This document shows positions 1-10,633 of a stretch of DNA of 64,000 nt, piece after piece. Source of the stretch: Ruminococcus sp. GTDB taxonomy: Bacteria > Bacillota > Clostridia > Oscillospirales > Ruminococcaceae. Position 1 is the first letter of the stretch, and the number at the start of each line of letters is the position of its first letter. Location: the NCBI RefSeq assembly GCF_024691275.1, contig NZ_JAILNU010000112.1, positions 1 through 64,000 of the forward strand, given 5' to 3'. The translations under genes and the position numbers were made by a program. The notes under the pieces were generated by a model. That model did not search any database. It saw only the letters and a program-made list of their open reading frames with translations, and had not been told where the DNA came from.

Positions 1-354
1 AGCAATTATCTTCTGCTCAATGCCGGAGATATCTTTCTGACGCTTCTTTACGACCTTTGGCTCAAAACTGCCGTCACGATCCTGCGGCACTTCAATTTCA
101 GTTTCTCCGAAGTTTCCGCGAATCTTCTTTGTTTTCTTACCATTGCGGGAATCGGGATTATCGGAACGCTCATATTCCTGATATCCCAGGTGCTCGTCCA
201 TTTCAGACTCAAGCATTTCCTGGATCGTGCCGCCAAGAAGGTCTTTTAGGGCATCCTCAATATCCTTAGCCGACTTGATATCGTATTCCTCAAGCAGCAT
301 TCCTATGATGTTCTTCTTGCCCTCACTCATCGGTTCTCTTTTTCTTCTTGCCAT
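1..354 (-). mobile_element. IS256/Mutator-type transposase, N-terminal part, truncated by the window edge
   Basis: Reverse complement from ATG at 354 reads MARRKREPMSEGKKNIIGMLLEEYDIKSAKDIEDALKDLLGGTIQEMLESEMDEHLGYQEYERSDNPDSRNGKKTKKIRGNFGETEIEVPQDRDGSFEPKVVKKRQKDISGIEQKIIA; the 'MLESEMDEHLGY...NSRNGK..K' pattern is typical of IS256 transposases. Not in the ORF track because it runs off the edge. Confidence 0.9.
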
Positions 355-436
355 AAAAAATCAGCCTCCTGTGATATTAATTCTATTTTATCACAGTTAG
401 CTGACTTTTTACAGACTTTTTTTCAGAGGCTCTGCT

Positions 437-2773
437 TTATACAGTAACAGTTTTTGTTATGCTGAGGTTGCCATTTTCAATATCTATCTTTACACTATCT
501 CCGTCCGAAAGTTCCGAATCAACTATCATTTGCGCAAGACGGTTTTCGATAAGCTCAGAAACCTTGCGCCTGATGGATCTTGCACCGTATTTTTTTGTCT
601 CTTTGGTTTCGGCGATAGTTTTTGTAACGTTTTCTGTGAATTCGATCTCTATTCCCAGCGATGCAGCTCGTTTTCGCAGTTCTCTCAGTGCAAGAGAGCT
701 TATCTTGACAAGGTCTTCATCTGTAAGCGGACGGAAGACTATTATTTCGTCGATGCGATTGATAAGCTCGGGAGAGAAACTGCGCTTTATAGTCTCAACT
801 GACCTTTTATAGCCAGTATTTTCGTCATTTTCTGTGAAACCTATGGCAGTTCCTGCTGTAAGCTTAGAAGCTCCTGCATTTGATGTCATTATTATAATGC
901 AGTTCCTGAAGCTGATGCGGCGCATTGATGAATCGGTGATAATACCGTCATCAAGGATCTGAAGGAGTATATTCAGCACATCATGCTCGGCTTTTTCGAT
1001 CTCATCGAAGAGAATGAGCGAGTACGGATTACGCCGCACTCTTTCGCATAGATTGTTGTCACAGTTATCATATCCTGTGTATCCGGGAGGAGCTCCGATA
1101 AGCTTTGAAACAGAGTGCTTTTCCATATATTCGGACATATCAATGCGTATCAGACTGTTCTCGCTGTCGTAAAGATATTCTGCAAGGACCTTTGCAAGTT
1201 CAGTCTTGCCCACCCCTGTCGGACCCGCAAACATAAATGATGCAATTGGTCGGCGTTCATCTCTCAGACCTGATTTTGCGCGATAAACGGCTTCTGTTAT
1301 TTTTTCGATAGCTTTTTCCTGTCCGATGATGTGTTCTGAGAGCTCTGTCCGAAGCTTTGCGGTCTTTTCGGCTTCTTCTATGCATATTTTATTTATCGGT
1401 ATCCCAGTTTTCATGGATATCACATCGTTTATGTCTTTTTCAGAAACAGCATTCTCACAGCTGTCTTCGAGTGCTTTGCTGAGATTTGTCAATTTCAGAT
1501 GTTCTATCCCTATATATCCTGAGTTATGGGAAAGCTTTCGGTCACAGTACCTGATTTTGGCGCAGGCACAGGCTTCATCGAGTACATCAAGGGCTTTATC
1601 AGGCAAAAAACGGTCTGTGATATAACGCTTTGAGAGCAAAACAGAGCTCCTTATTATATCGTCGCTTATATGCAACCCATGGAACTTTTCATAATTGCGT
1701 TTAAGCCCTTTTATTATTTCAATGCAGCTTTCTGTATCAGGTTCATTGATTTTTATGGGCTGAAAGCGGCGTTCAAGGGCGGGATCTTTTTCTATCGACT
1801 TCCTGTACTCGTCGAAAGTTGTCGCACCTATAAGCTGTAACTCTCCCCTTGCGAGCTGGGGCTTCATAATATTTGCAGCGTCTATGGCACCTTCAGCTGC
1901 TCCTGCACCAACTATGGTGTGTATTTCATCAATGAATAGTATTATATTTCCCGAATTTACAGCCTCGTCAATACAGGATTTGACTCTCTCCTCAAAATCT
2001 CCGCGGTATTTAGCGCCTGAGAGCAATGCCGCGAAGTCAAGGGAGAAGATATATTTGTTTTTCAGTCCGTCGGGAACAAGATTTCTTGTAAAAAGTTCGG
2101 CAACGCCTTCGATCACAGCTGTTTTTCCAACACCTGCTTCACCGATAAGACATGGATTATTTTTGTTTCTTCGTGATAGTATCTGCAAGACCCTTTTCAC
2201 TTCTTTGTTTCTTCCTATAAGAGGATCATTTTTTCTTACAGCTGTAATATCTGTCATATTTCTTCCGAATCTGAATAGATTAGGATACTTTGACTGTTTA
2301 GGCTCACTTGCTTCTCTCATGCTTTTGTATAACTCATCATCTGTGAGCAGCTCCAGCCTTTCACATATCTTTATAATATCGACTCCGAGGTTTTTCATTA
2401 TCGTACAGGCTGTACAGGAGCTTTCTTTTATTATCGCAGCAAGAATATGCTCCGTGGCAGCCTGTTTTTTCCCTGTATTATGTGCTGATCTGTACGCTGT
2501 TTCGAGGATATTCTTTGTTGCCGTTGTAAAGAATCGCTGATTCAGTATAGATGGAGTTCCGTTACCGACCATACTTATTATTTCCTTTTTCAGGTCGTCG
2601 AAGGAGATACCGCTTTCTATGAGCAGCTCAGCTGCTTCGGTAGTGCCTTCTCCCGAGATCGACAAAAGAATATGTTCGCTTCCGACATAGGTGTGTCCGA
2701 GTTCTGATGCGTATTCGACGGCTCCGTCGATCACAGCGGAAGCCTTTTTAGAGAATTTATCATTGTATGACAC
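437..2773 (-). CDS. clpC: ATP-dependent Clp protease ATP-binding subunit (ClpC/ClpA family)
   Basis: Two N-terminal Clp repeats, two AAA modules ([18 protein letters not shown]), C-terminal ClpB-D2-small domain. Confidence 0.9.
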   Translation of the reverse strand: MSYNDKFSKKASAVIDGAVEYASELGHTYVGSEHILLSISGEGTTEAAELLIESGISFDDLKKEIISMVGNGTPSILNQRFFTTATKNILETAYRSAHNTGKKQAATEHILAAIIKESSCTACTIMKNLGVDIIKICERLELLTDDELYKSMREASEPKQSKYPNLFRFGRNMTDITAVRKNDPLIGRNKEVKRVLQILSRRNKNNPCLIGEAGVGKTAVIEGVAELFTRNLVPDGLKNKYIFSLDFAALLSGAKYRGDFEERVKSCIDEAVNSGNIILFIDEIHTIVGAGAAEGAIDAANIMKPQLARGELQLIGATTFDEYRKSIEKDPALERRFQPIKINEPDTESCIEIIKGLKRNYEKFHGLHISDDIIRSSVLLSKRYITDRFLPDKALDVLDEACACAKIRYCDRKLSHNSGYIGIEHLKLTNLSKALEDSCENAVSEKDINDVISMKTGIPINKICIEEAEKTAKLRTELSEHIIGQEKAIEKITEAVYRAKSGLRDERRPIASFMFAGPTGVGKTELAKVLAEYLYDSENSLIRIDMSEYMEKHSVSKLIGAPPGYTGYDNCDNNLCERVRRNPYSLILFDEIEKAEHDVLNILLQILDDGIITDSSMRRISFRNCIIIMTSNAGASKLTAGTAIGFTENDENTGYKRSVETIKRSFSPELINRIDEIIVFRPLTDEDLVKISSLALRELRKRAASLGIEIEFTENVTKTIAETKETKKYGARSIRRKVSELIENRLAQMIVDSELSDGDSVKIDIENGNLSITKTVTV

Positions 2774-2942
2774 AGTTGATCCCTCCTTAGTTCTGTATAT
2801 ATTATGCCATATTTTTACTGCGATAATTGTCGAAGGGAAACACTTGAATAAAAAAGTAACACTTTTTTATGCGCAGCATATTATGTACTATGAAACGCAG
2901 ATAAAACGTTTCAAATACATCATTTTTAAGGAGTTGTCTTAT

Positions 2943-3086
2943 ATGTGTAATTCATGTTTTGGAGGAAATAACTGCTGGTGCATCATTCTTTTAGTTCTTC
3001 TTTTCGTTATTCTTTTTTCGGGCTGCGGCAATAATGGTTGCGGCTGTGACTGCGGCAACAATAACGGCTGCGGCTGTGGCTGCTGA
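2943..3086 (+). CDS. Cys/Asn/Gly-rich small single-TM peptide (47 aa), 'high-cysteine' type
   Basis: MCNSCFGGNNCWCIILLVLLFVILFSGCGNNGCGCDCGNNNGCGCGC; AAGGAG RBS about 9 nt upstream; terminator directly downstream. Start revised from the 2691 ORF. Confidence 0.75.
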   Translation: MCNSCFGGNNCWCIILLVLLFVILFSGCGNNGCGCDCGNNNGCGCGC

Positions 3087-3089
3087 TAT

Positions 3090-3124
3090 AACAAAAAAGG
3101 GACTGCATACGCAGTCCCTGAATT
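3090..3124. terminator. Bidirectional intrinsic terminator
   Basis: aaaaaagGGACTGcatacGCAGTCCctgaatttt between convergent genes. Confidence 0.75.
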
Positions 3125-4411
3125 TTATTCAGCTTTAAGAAGTTGATTCCTTCTGTTTATAAGAAGCGGCTGTGTACCGTTAATAACACAATCAGCTGTA
3201 ACAGTTACCTTTGCGATGCTTCCGTCGGAAGGAACTGTGAACATGGTCTTCATGAGGATAGATTCGAGGATAGAGCGTAATCCACGCGCACCTGTTTTCT
3301 GAGCAATAGCCTTTTTAGCGATCTCAATAAGTGCGTCATCGTCGATTTCAAGCTCGATATCATCGTAGTGGAAGAGCTTCTTATACTGTTTGATAAGAGC
3401 ATTTTTTGGTTCGGTGAGGATCCTTACGAGAGAAGGCTCATCAAGCTCTTCAAGTACTGATATAACCGGAAGTCTGCCGACAAACTCAGGCACCATGCCG
3501 AATTTAACAAGATCCTTCGGTACGACCTTCTTGAAGATGTTATTGGCTTCTTCCTTGTGAGCAGTTATTTCACCGCCGAATCCTATAGGAGCCTTGCCGA
3601 TACGCTTCTGTATCTGCTTTTCAAGACCATCGAAGGCACCGCCGCAGATAAAGAGTATATTCTTTGTATTGATCTGGATAACTTCCTGATTTGGGTGTTT
3701 TCTGCCGCCCTGAGGAGGAACGTTCGAGACAGTTCCTTCAATTATTTTGAGGAGAGCCTGCTGAACGCCTTCACCGCTTACATCTCGAGTAAGAGAAGTA
3801 TTTTCAGATTTTCTTGCGATCTTGTCGATCTCATCAATATATATTATTCCTTTTTCTGCTGCTTTTATGTCAAAATCAGCAGCCTGAATAAGTCTGAGGA
3901 GTACATTTTCAACGTCATCGCCTACATAACCCGCTTCTGTAATTGTAGTAGCATCTGCAATTGCGAAAGGTACATTGAGAAGCTTGGCAAGTGTCTGGGC
4001 AAGGAAAGTTTTACCCACACCTGTAGGTCCGAGAAGGAGGACATTACTCTTCTGAAGCTCTACGCCGTCGCGTTCAGAACCGTCTTTATCGTTTTCCTGG
4101 CTCATTATTCTCTTATAATGATTATAAACAGCCACAGCAAGCGATATTTTTGCCTCATCCTGACCTATAACATATTCGTCCAGATAAGCTTTGATCTCCA
4201 CAGGCTTCATGAGCTTTATTGAAGATATATCATTTTCTTTTTCTGATTTTGCAGCTTTTCTATGTGCTTTAGCTACTCCCGGACCATAGAGCATCTCGTA
4301 GCAATACGTTACGCATTCATCGCATATGTTTGATGAGCCTGCTGAAAACATACTGCGTACCCTGTTTTCCCCTTTGCCGCAGAAGCTGCACGATTTAAAC
4401 GTTTCAGCCAT
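3125..4411 (-). CDS. clpX: ATP-dependent Clp protease ATP-binding subunit ClpX
   Basis: N-terminal zinc finger [18 protein letters not shown]; ClpX-specific [10 protein letters not shown]. Confidence 0.97.
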   Translation of the reverse strand: MAETFKSCSFCGKGENRVRSMFSAGSSNICDECVTYCYEMLYGPGVAKAHRKAAKSEKENDISSIKLMKPVEIKAYLDEYVIGQDEAKISLAVAVYNHYKRIMSQENDKDGSERDGVELQKSNVLLLGPTGVGKTFLAQTLAKLLNVPFAIADATTITEAGYVGDDVENVLLRLIQAADFDIKAAEKGIIYIDEIDKIARKSENTSLTRDVSGEGVQQALLKIIEGTVSNVPPQGGRKHPNQEVIQINTKNILFICGGAFDGLEKQIQKRIGKAPIGFGGEITAHKEEANNIFKKVVPKDLVKFGMVPEFVGRLPVISVLEELDEPSLVRILTEPKNALIKQYKKLFHYDDIELEIDDDALIEIAKKAIAQKTGARGLRSILESILMKTMFTVPSDGSIAKVTVTADCVINGTQPLLINRRNQLLKAE

Positions 4412-4427
4412 CTATTTTACCCCTACC

Positions 4428-5018
4428 TTACCTTTTTGTTATTACCTTATCAATAAGTCCGAATTCAAGAGCTTCCTGAGCACTCATGTAGTTATCTCTT
4501 TCGCAGGCATTGTGCATTTCTTCAACGCTCTTGCCTGAATTGTTTGCCATGATCTCTTCAAGACGATCTCTTGTTCTCTGCATATTTTTAGCGTGTATCA
4601 TGATGTCTGTCTGCTGACCGCCGAGGCCTCCGCTGATGAGTGGCTGGTGGATCATTATCTCACTGTTGGGGAGAGCTATTCTCTTTCCCTTAGCACCTGA
4701 TGAAAGCAGAAAAGCACCCATGGAAGCAGCCATACCGATACATATAGTCGAAACATCGCACTTGATATAGTTCATTGTATCGTATATTGCCATACCTGCC
4801 GTAACAGATCCGCCGGGGCTGTTAATATATAATGAGATATCTTTTTCAGAATCCTGGCTTTCAAGATAAAGAAGCTGGGCAACTACTACACTTGCTGTTG
4901 CATCATTTACCTGATCTGAAAGCATGATGATTCTGTCATTGAGCAGACGCGAGTATATATCGTATGATCTTTCTCCTCTGCTGGTCTGTTCAACGACGTA
5001 AGGTACTAATACGCTCAT
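4428..5018 (-). CDS. clpP: ATP-dependent Clp protease proteolytic subunit
   Basis: [32 protein letters not shown] catalytic Ser/His motifs. Confidence 0.98.
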   Translation of the reverse strand: MSVLVPYVVEQTSRGERSYDIYSRLLNDRIIMLSDQVNDATASVVVAQLLYLESQDSEKDISLYINSPGGSVTAGMAIYDTMNYIKCDVSTICIGMAASMGAFLLSSGAKGKRIALPNSEIMIHQPLISGGLGGQQTDIMIHAKNMQRTRDRLEEIMANNSGKSVEEMHNACERDNYMSAQEALEFGLIDKVITKR

Positions 5019-5105
5019 AATTCATCGTCCTTTCTTTAAAAACAGTTGTCCCACAAAAAAGCTGCGGGACAACATTAAGTCTATGATTATTTGTCGAATA
5101 ATGGA

Positions 5106-6413
5106 TTATTCAGCCTTTTCCTCAGCAACAGTGTTGTCAACAACAGCATTTTCCTTAACGAGCTCTACAGCCTTCTGAACTCTGAGGTCTGTAGTATACT
5201 CATTAACAGGGATAAATCTCTTTACTGTATCAACGTCGATGTTGTTAGCAGCAGCGATCTCGCCAAGGCTGTTGTTGAGGTCTTCCTCTGTAACCTCGAT
5301 ATTTTCAAGATCAGCGATCTTCTCGAGAGCAAGTCTGAGCTTAACTTCGTTAACAGCTCTGTCTCTGTAAGTCTCTCTGAAGGAATCCTCGTCCATACCT
5401 GTGTACTGGAAGTAAAGCTTGAGATCCATGCCCTGAGACTTGAGCTGCTGCTCGAAGGATCTCATAAGAGCGTCGATTCTCTGCTCATACATACAATTAG
5501 GGATAGGGCAGTCAACCTTCTTGATAAGAGCGTTCATAACAGCGTTCTCAAAACCAGACTCAGCCTGCTGAACAGCAGCCTCTTCAAGCTTAGTCTTGAT
5601 GTCATCCTTGTACTCAGCAACTGTCTCGAATTCTGTTGCGTCCTTTACGAGGTCGTCGTTGATCTCAGGGAGCTCTTCATAGCTGATAGCCTTGAGCTTG
5701 CACTTGAATGTAGCGTCCTTGCCGGCATAGTCAGCCATCTGATAATCCTCAGGGAACTTAACGTTTACGTCAAACTCGTCGCCGATGTTATGACCAACGA
5801 TCTGATCCTCGAAGCCGGGGATAAACTGACCGCTGCCAAGACGAAGAGGATGATCCTCGCCCTTGCCGCCTTCAAATGCCTCATCGCCGAAGAAGCCTTC
5901 AAAGTCGATGATAACTTCATCGTCGAGCTGTGCAGCTCTGTCTTCAACAGAAACTATACGAGCGTTCTTCTTTCTGATAATGTCGATCTGCTTGTCGATA
6001 TCCTCGTCAGTGATCTCCTTAACTTCCTTAGGAGCCTTGATACCCTTATAGTCAGTGATCTCTATCTCAGGCTTTGTAACGCAGATAGCCTTGAGCTCAA
6101 CGCCCTCTGTCTTATCAATAGAAGTGATCTCAACATTTGGTCTGTCAACGAGAACAAGACCTGTCTCATTTACAGCAGCGTCGATCTCAGGACCGAGGAG
6201 AGAGTTGATAGCGCCCTCATAGAATGCGCCCTCACCGAATTCTCTTTCAGCAAGCTTACGGGAAACCTTGCCCTTTCTGAAGCCCTTGATCTGGATGTTC
6301 TTCTTCTGGCGCTGATATTCTCTTTCAACAGCTGCCTCAAATGCAGCAGCATCAATAGAAATAACCAGCTCTGTAGTATTCACATCTGTTTTGTTTGATG
6401 ATTTTAAACTCAT
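5106..6413 (-). CDS. tig: Trigger factor
   Basis: N-terminal ribosome-binding motif GFRKGKVSR; FKBP-like and C-terminal domains; upstream of clpP/clpX. Confidence 0.96.
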   Translation of the reverse strand: MSLKSSNKTDVNTTELVISIDAAAFEAAVEREYQRQKKNIQIKGFRKGKVSRKLAEREFGEGAFYEGAINSLLGPEIDAAVNETGLVLVDRPNVEITSIDKTEGVELKAICVTKPEIEITDYKGIKAPKEVKEITDEDIDKQIDIIRKKNARIVSVEDRAAQLDDEVIIDFEGFFGDEAFEGGKGEDHPLRLGSGQFIPGFEDQIVGHNIGDEFDVNVKFPEDYQMADYAGKDATFKCKLKAISYEELPEINDDLVKDATEFETVAEYKDDIKTKLEEAAVQQAESGFENAVMNALIKKVDCPIPNCMYEQRIDALMRSFEQQLKSQGMDLKLYFQYTGMDEDSFRETYRDRAVNEVKLRLALEKIADLENIEVTEEDLNNSLGEIAAANNIDVDTVKRFIPVNEYTTDLRVQKAVELVKENAVVDNTVAEEKAE

Positions 6414-6514
6414 TTTAATACGTCCTCCAATATTTATATAACATACTTGGTATATTATACCACATTTAAGAATTTTTTTCTACTGATTTTCCACACTTCT
6501 GTGCAATGCACAAT

Positions 6515-7213
6515 TTACAGAACTTTTTCAGGGATAAATTGTAGATAATCACCTGATATCAAGTGGAAATTAACATCATCATATGTATTAGTAACACATA
6601 ATTCATGAGCTGACCGACCGTGAATGTGTCCGTAATAGCAGTCACGTATCTTATAGCGGTAAAGTATCTCCAGTATGTCGTAATTAAAGTTTGCGGCGAA
6701 AATAGGCGGATAATGCAGAAAAACGATCGGGATAAGATTTTCTGCAAGTGCGGACTTTATTGAAGTTTCAAGACGCTGGACTTCTCTTCTGAGCACCTTT
6801 TCGTCTTGAGTCTCACCCGGCATATTTACCCAGCCGCGGGTGCCGCATATGCCGTATTCACCGTATTTATAGTGGTTGTTATGCAATATTTTTATTGAAT
6901 CACAGCCTTCCGCCGCAAGAAAATCCTCCATTTTTTTCATAGTTGTCCACCAGTAATCGTGGTTTCCTTTTATGATGATCTTCCTTCCGGGGAGCCTTTC
7001 AATAAAATGGAAATCGGGAGCAGCTTCCGCAAGAGACATTCCCCATGAGATATCTCCCGGAAGCACTACCGTATCATTATCTTTTATAAGCTCAAGCCAG
7101 TGCTTTTCGATCCGCTCCTGATAATCATGCCAGCCAGAAAAGATACTCATGGTCTTTTCGGGATTTCCCTGACACAGATGCAGATCAGCAAGTACGAACA
7201 AGCTCATGCTCAC
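6515..7213 (-). CDS. Metallophosphoesterase
   Basis: DLHL..., GDISWG, GNHD, GHIHG calcineurin-like motifs. Confidence 0.9.
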   Translation of the reverse strand: MSMSLFVLADLHLCQGNPEKTMSIFSGWHDYQERIEKHWLELIKDNDTVVLPGDISWGMSLAEAAPDFHFIERLPGRKIIIKGNHDYWWTTMKKMEDFLAAEGCDSIKILHNNHYKYGEYGICGTRGWVNMPGETQDEKVLRREVQRLETSIKSALAENLIPIVFLHYPPIFAANFNYDILEILYRYKIRDCYYGHIHGRSAHELCVTNTYDDVNFHLISGDYLQFIPEKVL

Positions 7214-8703
7214 ACACTCAGTGTTCTGAGCACATAATCCTTCTGCTCTGTCTTGTCGATTACGTCATTGAAGCGCTCAGGCTTGTTTTTAAGGTCTGCA
7301 AGAGCTGCCGGAACAGGGATATCGGAAAGCTCAGCGATCTTGTCAACTTTGTCGTATTCGTCTATATCGGACTTTTTGCCTTCAAGAGCTTCAAGAACAG
7401 CTGCACTGAACTTATAAGGGCTTGCAGTTGAAGCGATGACAGTTTTTGTTGTATCGCCTGTCGTTTCCTTATAATCCTTGTATACCTTTACAGCGACAGC
7501 TGTGTGTGTATCACAGGTGTAGGAATACTTCTCATAGATTGAGTGAATTGTAGCCTTTGTCTGGCTGTCGTCGCAGAATCCTGCCGAAAATTCTTCCTTG
7601 AGCTTAGCCTTTACATCATCGCTTACCTCATACCTTCCCTCAGATGAAAGCTTGCCGAACCATTCACGGATAAGAGCATCGTTCTTATCTGTCATGAGGT
7701 AGAGAAGTCTTTCGAGGTTGCTTGAAATGAGGATATCCATTGAAGGTGAAACAGTTGCATAGAACTGTCTGTTTCTGTCGTAGATACCTGTATTGATGAA
7801 GTCAGTGAGCACGTTGTTGATGTTTGAAGCGCAGATAAGCTTGTTTACAGGGATCCCCATGTGCTTAGCATAGTAAGCAGCAAGGATATTACCGAAGTTG
7901 CCTGTCGGAACAACGATATTGATCTTGTCGCCCAGCTCTACTTCGCCATCTTTAACCAGTTCTGCGTAAGCGGAGATATAGTAAACGATCTGAGGAACAA
8001 GTCTGCCCCAGTTGATAGAGTTCGCACTTGAGAACATCATACCCTTGTCGTCAAGAGCCTTCTTGACATCGTCATTTGTGAATATAGCCTTAACGCCGTT
8101 CTGGCAGTCATCAAAGTTGCCCTTGATAGCGCATACTCCCACGTTTGAGCCTTCCTGTGTCTTCATCTGACGCTTCTGCATCGGGCTTACGCCGTCCTCG
8201 GGATAGAATACAAGTATAGATGTACCTTCAACGTCCTTGAATCCTTCGAGTGCAGCCTTGCCTGTATCGCCTGAAGTTGCAACGAGAATAACGATCTTCT
8301 TGTCAAGCTTGATCTTCTTTGCAGATGTTGTAAGGAAGTAAGGAAGTATCTGAAGTGCCATGTCTTTGAATGCACAGGTCGGACCGTGCCAAAGCTCAAG
8401 CATATATGTTCCGTCAAAAAGATGAGCGATCTCAGCAATGCTTTCGGTCTCAAAATTTGCGGTGCTATAAGCATTGTCAGTACAATAATGTATTTCGGCA
8501 TCAGTAAAGTCAGTGAGATACTTTGCGAATACATAAGCAGCTCTGTCAGCATACTTCATATCGCCGATAGCTTTTATCTCATCAAGAGTAAGCTGCGGAA
8601 TGCTTTCCGGAACGAAAAGTCCTCCGTCAACAGAAATACCCTGAGTAATAGCTTCAGCGCTGTTTACTTTGACATCGCTGTTTCTTGTGCTGTTATAGAA
8701 CAT
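7210..8703 (-). CDS. thrC: Threonine synthase
   Basis: PLP motif HGPTCAFKDMALQ and ATSGDTGKAALEGF. Confidence 0.95.
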   Translation of the reverse strand: MFYNSTRNSDVKVNSAEAITQGISVDGGLFVPESIPQLTLDEIKAIGDMKYADRAAYVFAKYLTDFTDAEIHYCTDNAYSTANFETESIAEIAHLFDGTYMLELWHGPTCAFKDMALQILPYFLTTSAKKIKLDKKIVILVATSGDTGKAALEGFKDVEGTSILVFYPEDGVSPMQKRQMKTQEGSNVGVCAIKGNFDDCQNGVKAIFTNDDVKKALDDKGMMFSSANSINWGRLVPQIVYYISAYAELVKDGEVELGDKINIVVPTGNFGNILAAYYAKHMGIPVNKLICASNINNVLTDFINTGIYDRNRQFYATVSPSMDILISSNLERLLYLMTDKNDALIREWFGKLSSEGRYEVSDDVKAKLKEEFSAGFCDDSQTKATIHSIYEKYSYTCDTHTAVAVKVYKDYKETTGDTTKTVIASTASPYKFSAAVLEALEGKKSDIDEYDKVDKIAELSDIPVPAALADLKNKPERFNDVIDKTEQKDYVLRTLSV

Positions 8704-8714
8704 ATTATCACCCT

Positions 8715-9092
8715 TTAAAATATGAAATTGTAGCCTGTTGTGTCATAGGCATTTATGATATAATCAATGCTGAGCACCTTGCCCTCTGCGATGATGACTT
8801 GTGCGACATCGAATCGCGGCTGAAGCATATTTGGGTGCTTGCAGCAATAATCAGCTGCGGTCTTTATTATAAGACCTCGTTTTCGTTTGTTCACCGCTTC
8901 AAAGCCTGTTACCATGCTGTCAGGCTTGCGGGATTTTACTTCGACAAAGGCGATATAGTCGCCGTTTTCGGCAATAATATCAATTTCGCCGCCCTTTATG
9001 CGGTAATTCCTTGCCGTTATGGTATAACCTCTTTCGATAAGGTAGCTGCATACGCTTTCCTCACCGAGCCTTCCTGTTTCGTTGTTAGTCAT
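8715..9092 (-). CDS. yraN: YraN family protein (UPF0102, endonuclease-like)
   Basis: [25 protein letters not shown]...GEIDIIA...FVEVKSR. Confidence 0.92.
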   Translation of the reverse strand: MTNNETGRLGEESVCSYLIERGYTITARNYRIKGGEIDIIAENGDYIAFVEVKSRKPDSMVTGFEAVNKRKRGLIIKTAADYCCKHPNMLQPRFDVAQVIIAEGKVLSIDYIINAYDTTGYNFIF

Positions 9093-9702
9093 AGAGCTTT
9101 TTCAGGAATGTCTTCCTGTGGACATCGGATATGCCGTATTCAGCAAGCTTTTCATAGTGCAGTTTGGTTCCGTAGCCCTTGTGCTGCGAGAAGCAGTACT
9201 GCGGATACTTTTCGTCGAGACTGCGCATATATCGGTCTCTGGACACTTTTGCAAGCACAGAAGCTGCGGCGATCGAAGCTGAAATGGCATCGCCGTGAAT
9301 GACGTATCTGCTTTCACAGTCAAGCTCAGGCAGACGGTTGCCGTCTATAAGAGCCAGATCAGGCTTTATGCCAAGACCCTTCACAGCTCGTTTCATGGCG
9401 AGCATAGTTGCCTGAAGGATATTCATTTCGTCGATTTCCTGCACACTGGCTGTTGCTATACAGTAAGCGTCAGCTTTTTCGATTATCTCGTCGTAGAGCA
9501 GTTCGCGCCGCTTCTCGGAGATTTTTTTGCTGTCATTAAGGTAATTTATAAGTGTATTGTCGTTGAGTATCACTGCGGCAGTATAAACGTCCCCTGCCAG
9601 AGGACCTCTGCCGGCTTCGTCGACTCCGCATATAACGGGATATTCCCTGCGGAGTTCGGTATCATGATCGAAAAGTTCCTGATGAAGGATTATTCTTGCC
9701 AT
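9085..9702 (-). CDS. rnhB: Ribonuclease HII
   Basis: [37 protein letters not shown]. Confidence 0.97.
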   Translation of the reverse strand: MARIILHQELFDHDTELRREYPVICGVDEAGRGPLAGDVYTAAVILNDNTLINYLNDSKKISEKRRELLYDEIIEKADAYCIATASVQEIDEMNILQATMLAMKRAVKGLGIKPDLALIDGNRLPELDCESRYVIHGDAISASIAAASVLAKVSRDRYMRSLDEKYPQYCFSQHKGYGTKLHYEKLAEYGISDVHRKTFLKKLYD

Positions 9703-10583
9703 TATTTCTCCCTCTGCTCCGGAGCTTCAAGCGTTATCCTGCCAAGCTTGCCGCTTCTGAACTCGTCAAGTACGGTTATGGCAGCGCGTTCGGTATTGAT
9801 CTTGCCGCCTGAGATCATCATGCCGCGTTTTCTTCCCACGTTTTCCAGCAGCTCAAGTCCTGTTTCATCACCTGAAAGCACTAATTTATAGCGTTCTGTG
9901 AGTGAATTTGGATAATTCTCTGCAAGATAATAGAGAAGCTTCATTGCAAGTGTCTCTATATCGAGGATATCGTCGCTGATCGCTCCTGTGAATGCAAGTC
10001 GTACAGCAACTTCCTGATCCTCGAATTTTGGCCAGAGCACTCCGGGCATATCGAGAAGCTCTGTATTATTGTCGAGCTTGACCCATTGCTTTGTACGTGT
10101 TACGCCCGGTCTGTCCTCGACCTTAGCTCGCTTAGAGCCTGCTAACTTGTTAATAAGCGATGATTTTCCCACATTAGGGATACCGACGATCATCAGTCTT
10201 ATTGCCGCGCCTGACATACCATTCTGCGCTCTTTTAGACATAAGCTCTTTCAGAACAGTATTTTTAAGCGCAGGTAGTATGGATTTCAGTCCTTTGCCTG
10301 ACTTGCAGTCAACGGCAAGGGCTTCGCTGCCGTTTCTTCTGAAATAGTTTATCCATTTCTGAGTTGTTTTATCGTCGGCAAGATCACTTTTATTGAGCAG
10401 AACAAGTCTTGGCTTGCCTTTTGTCATATGATCCATCTCGGGATTTCTGCTGCTCAGCGGAGCTCTTGCGTCAACGATCTCAACGACTGCATCTACCAAA
10501 GAGATATTGGCAGCAATCAGCCTTCTTGTTTTTGCCATATGTCCAGGAAACCACTGGATCTGCTTCATTTCGGTATTATCCAT
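9702..10583 (-). CDS. ylqF: Ribosome biogenesis GTPase YlqF/RbgA
   Basis: [12 protein letters not shown]; circularly permuted GTPase motifs [26 protein letters not shown]. Confidence 0.95.
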   Translation of the reverse strand: MDNTEMKQIQWFPGHMAKTRRLIAANISLVDAVVEIVDARAPLSSRNPEMDHMTKGKPRLVLLNKSDLADDKTTQKWINYFRRNGSEALAVDCKSGKGLKSILPALKNTVLKELMSKRAQNGMSGAAIRLMIVGIPNVGKSSLINKLAGSKRAKVEDRPGVTRTKQWVKLDNNTELLDMPGVLWPKFEDQEVAVRLAFTGAISDDILDIETLAMKLLYYLAENYPNSLTERYKLVLSGDETGLELLENVGRKRGMMISGGKINTERAAITVLDEFRSGKLGRITLEAPEQREK

Positions 10584-10633
10584 AATTGCCTCCTGTAACT
10601 GATATGTGATTTATCGGATCGTCCTGTAATTCA

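Noticed and set aside
1884-2540. 218-aa plus-strand ORF inside clpC
   Set aside because: Antisense artefact; no RBS or family similarity.
5091-6398. 435-aa plus-strand ORF opposite trigger factor
   Set aside because: Fully antisense to tig in a frame kept open by codon bias; Ser/Leu/Val-rich translation with no family resemblance.
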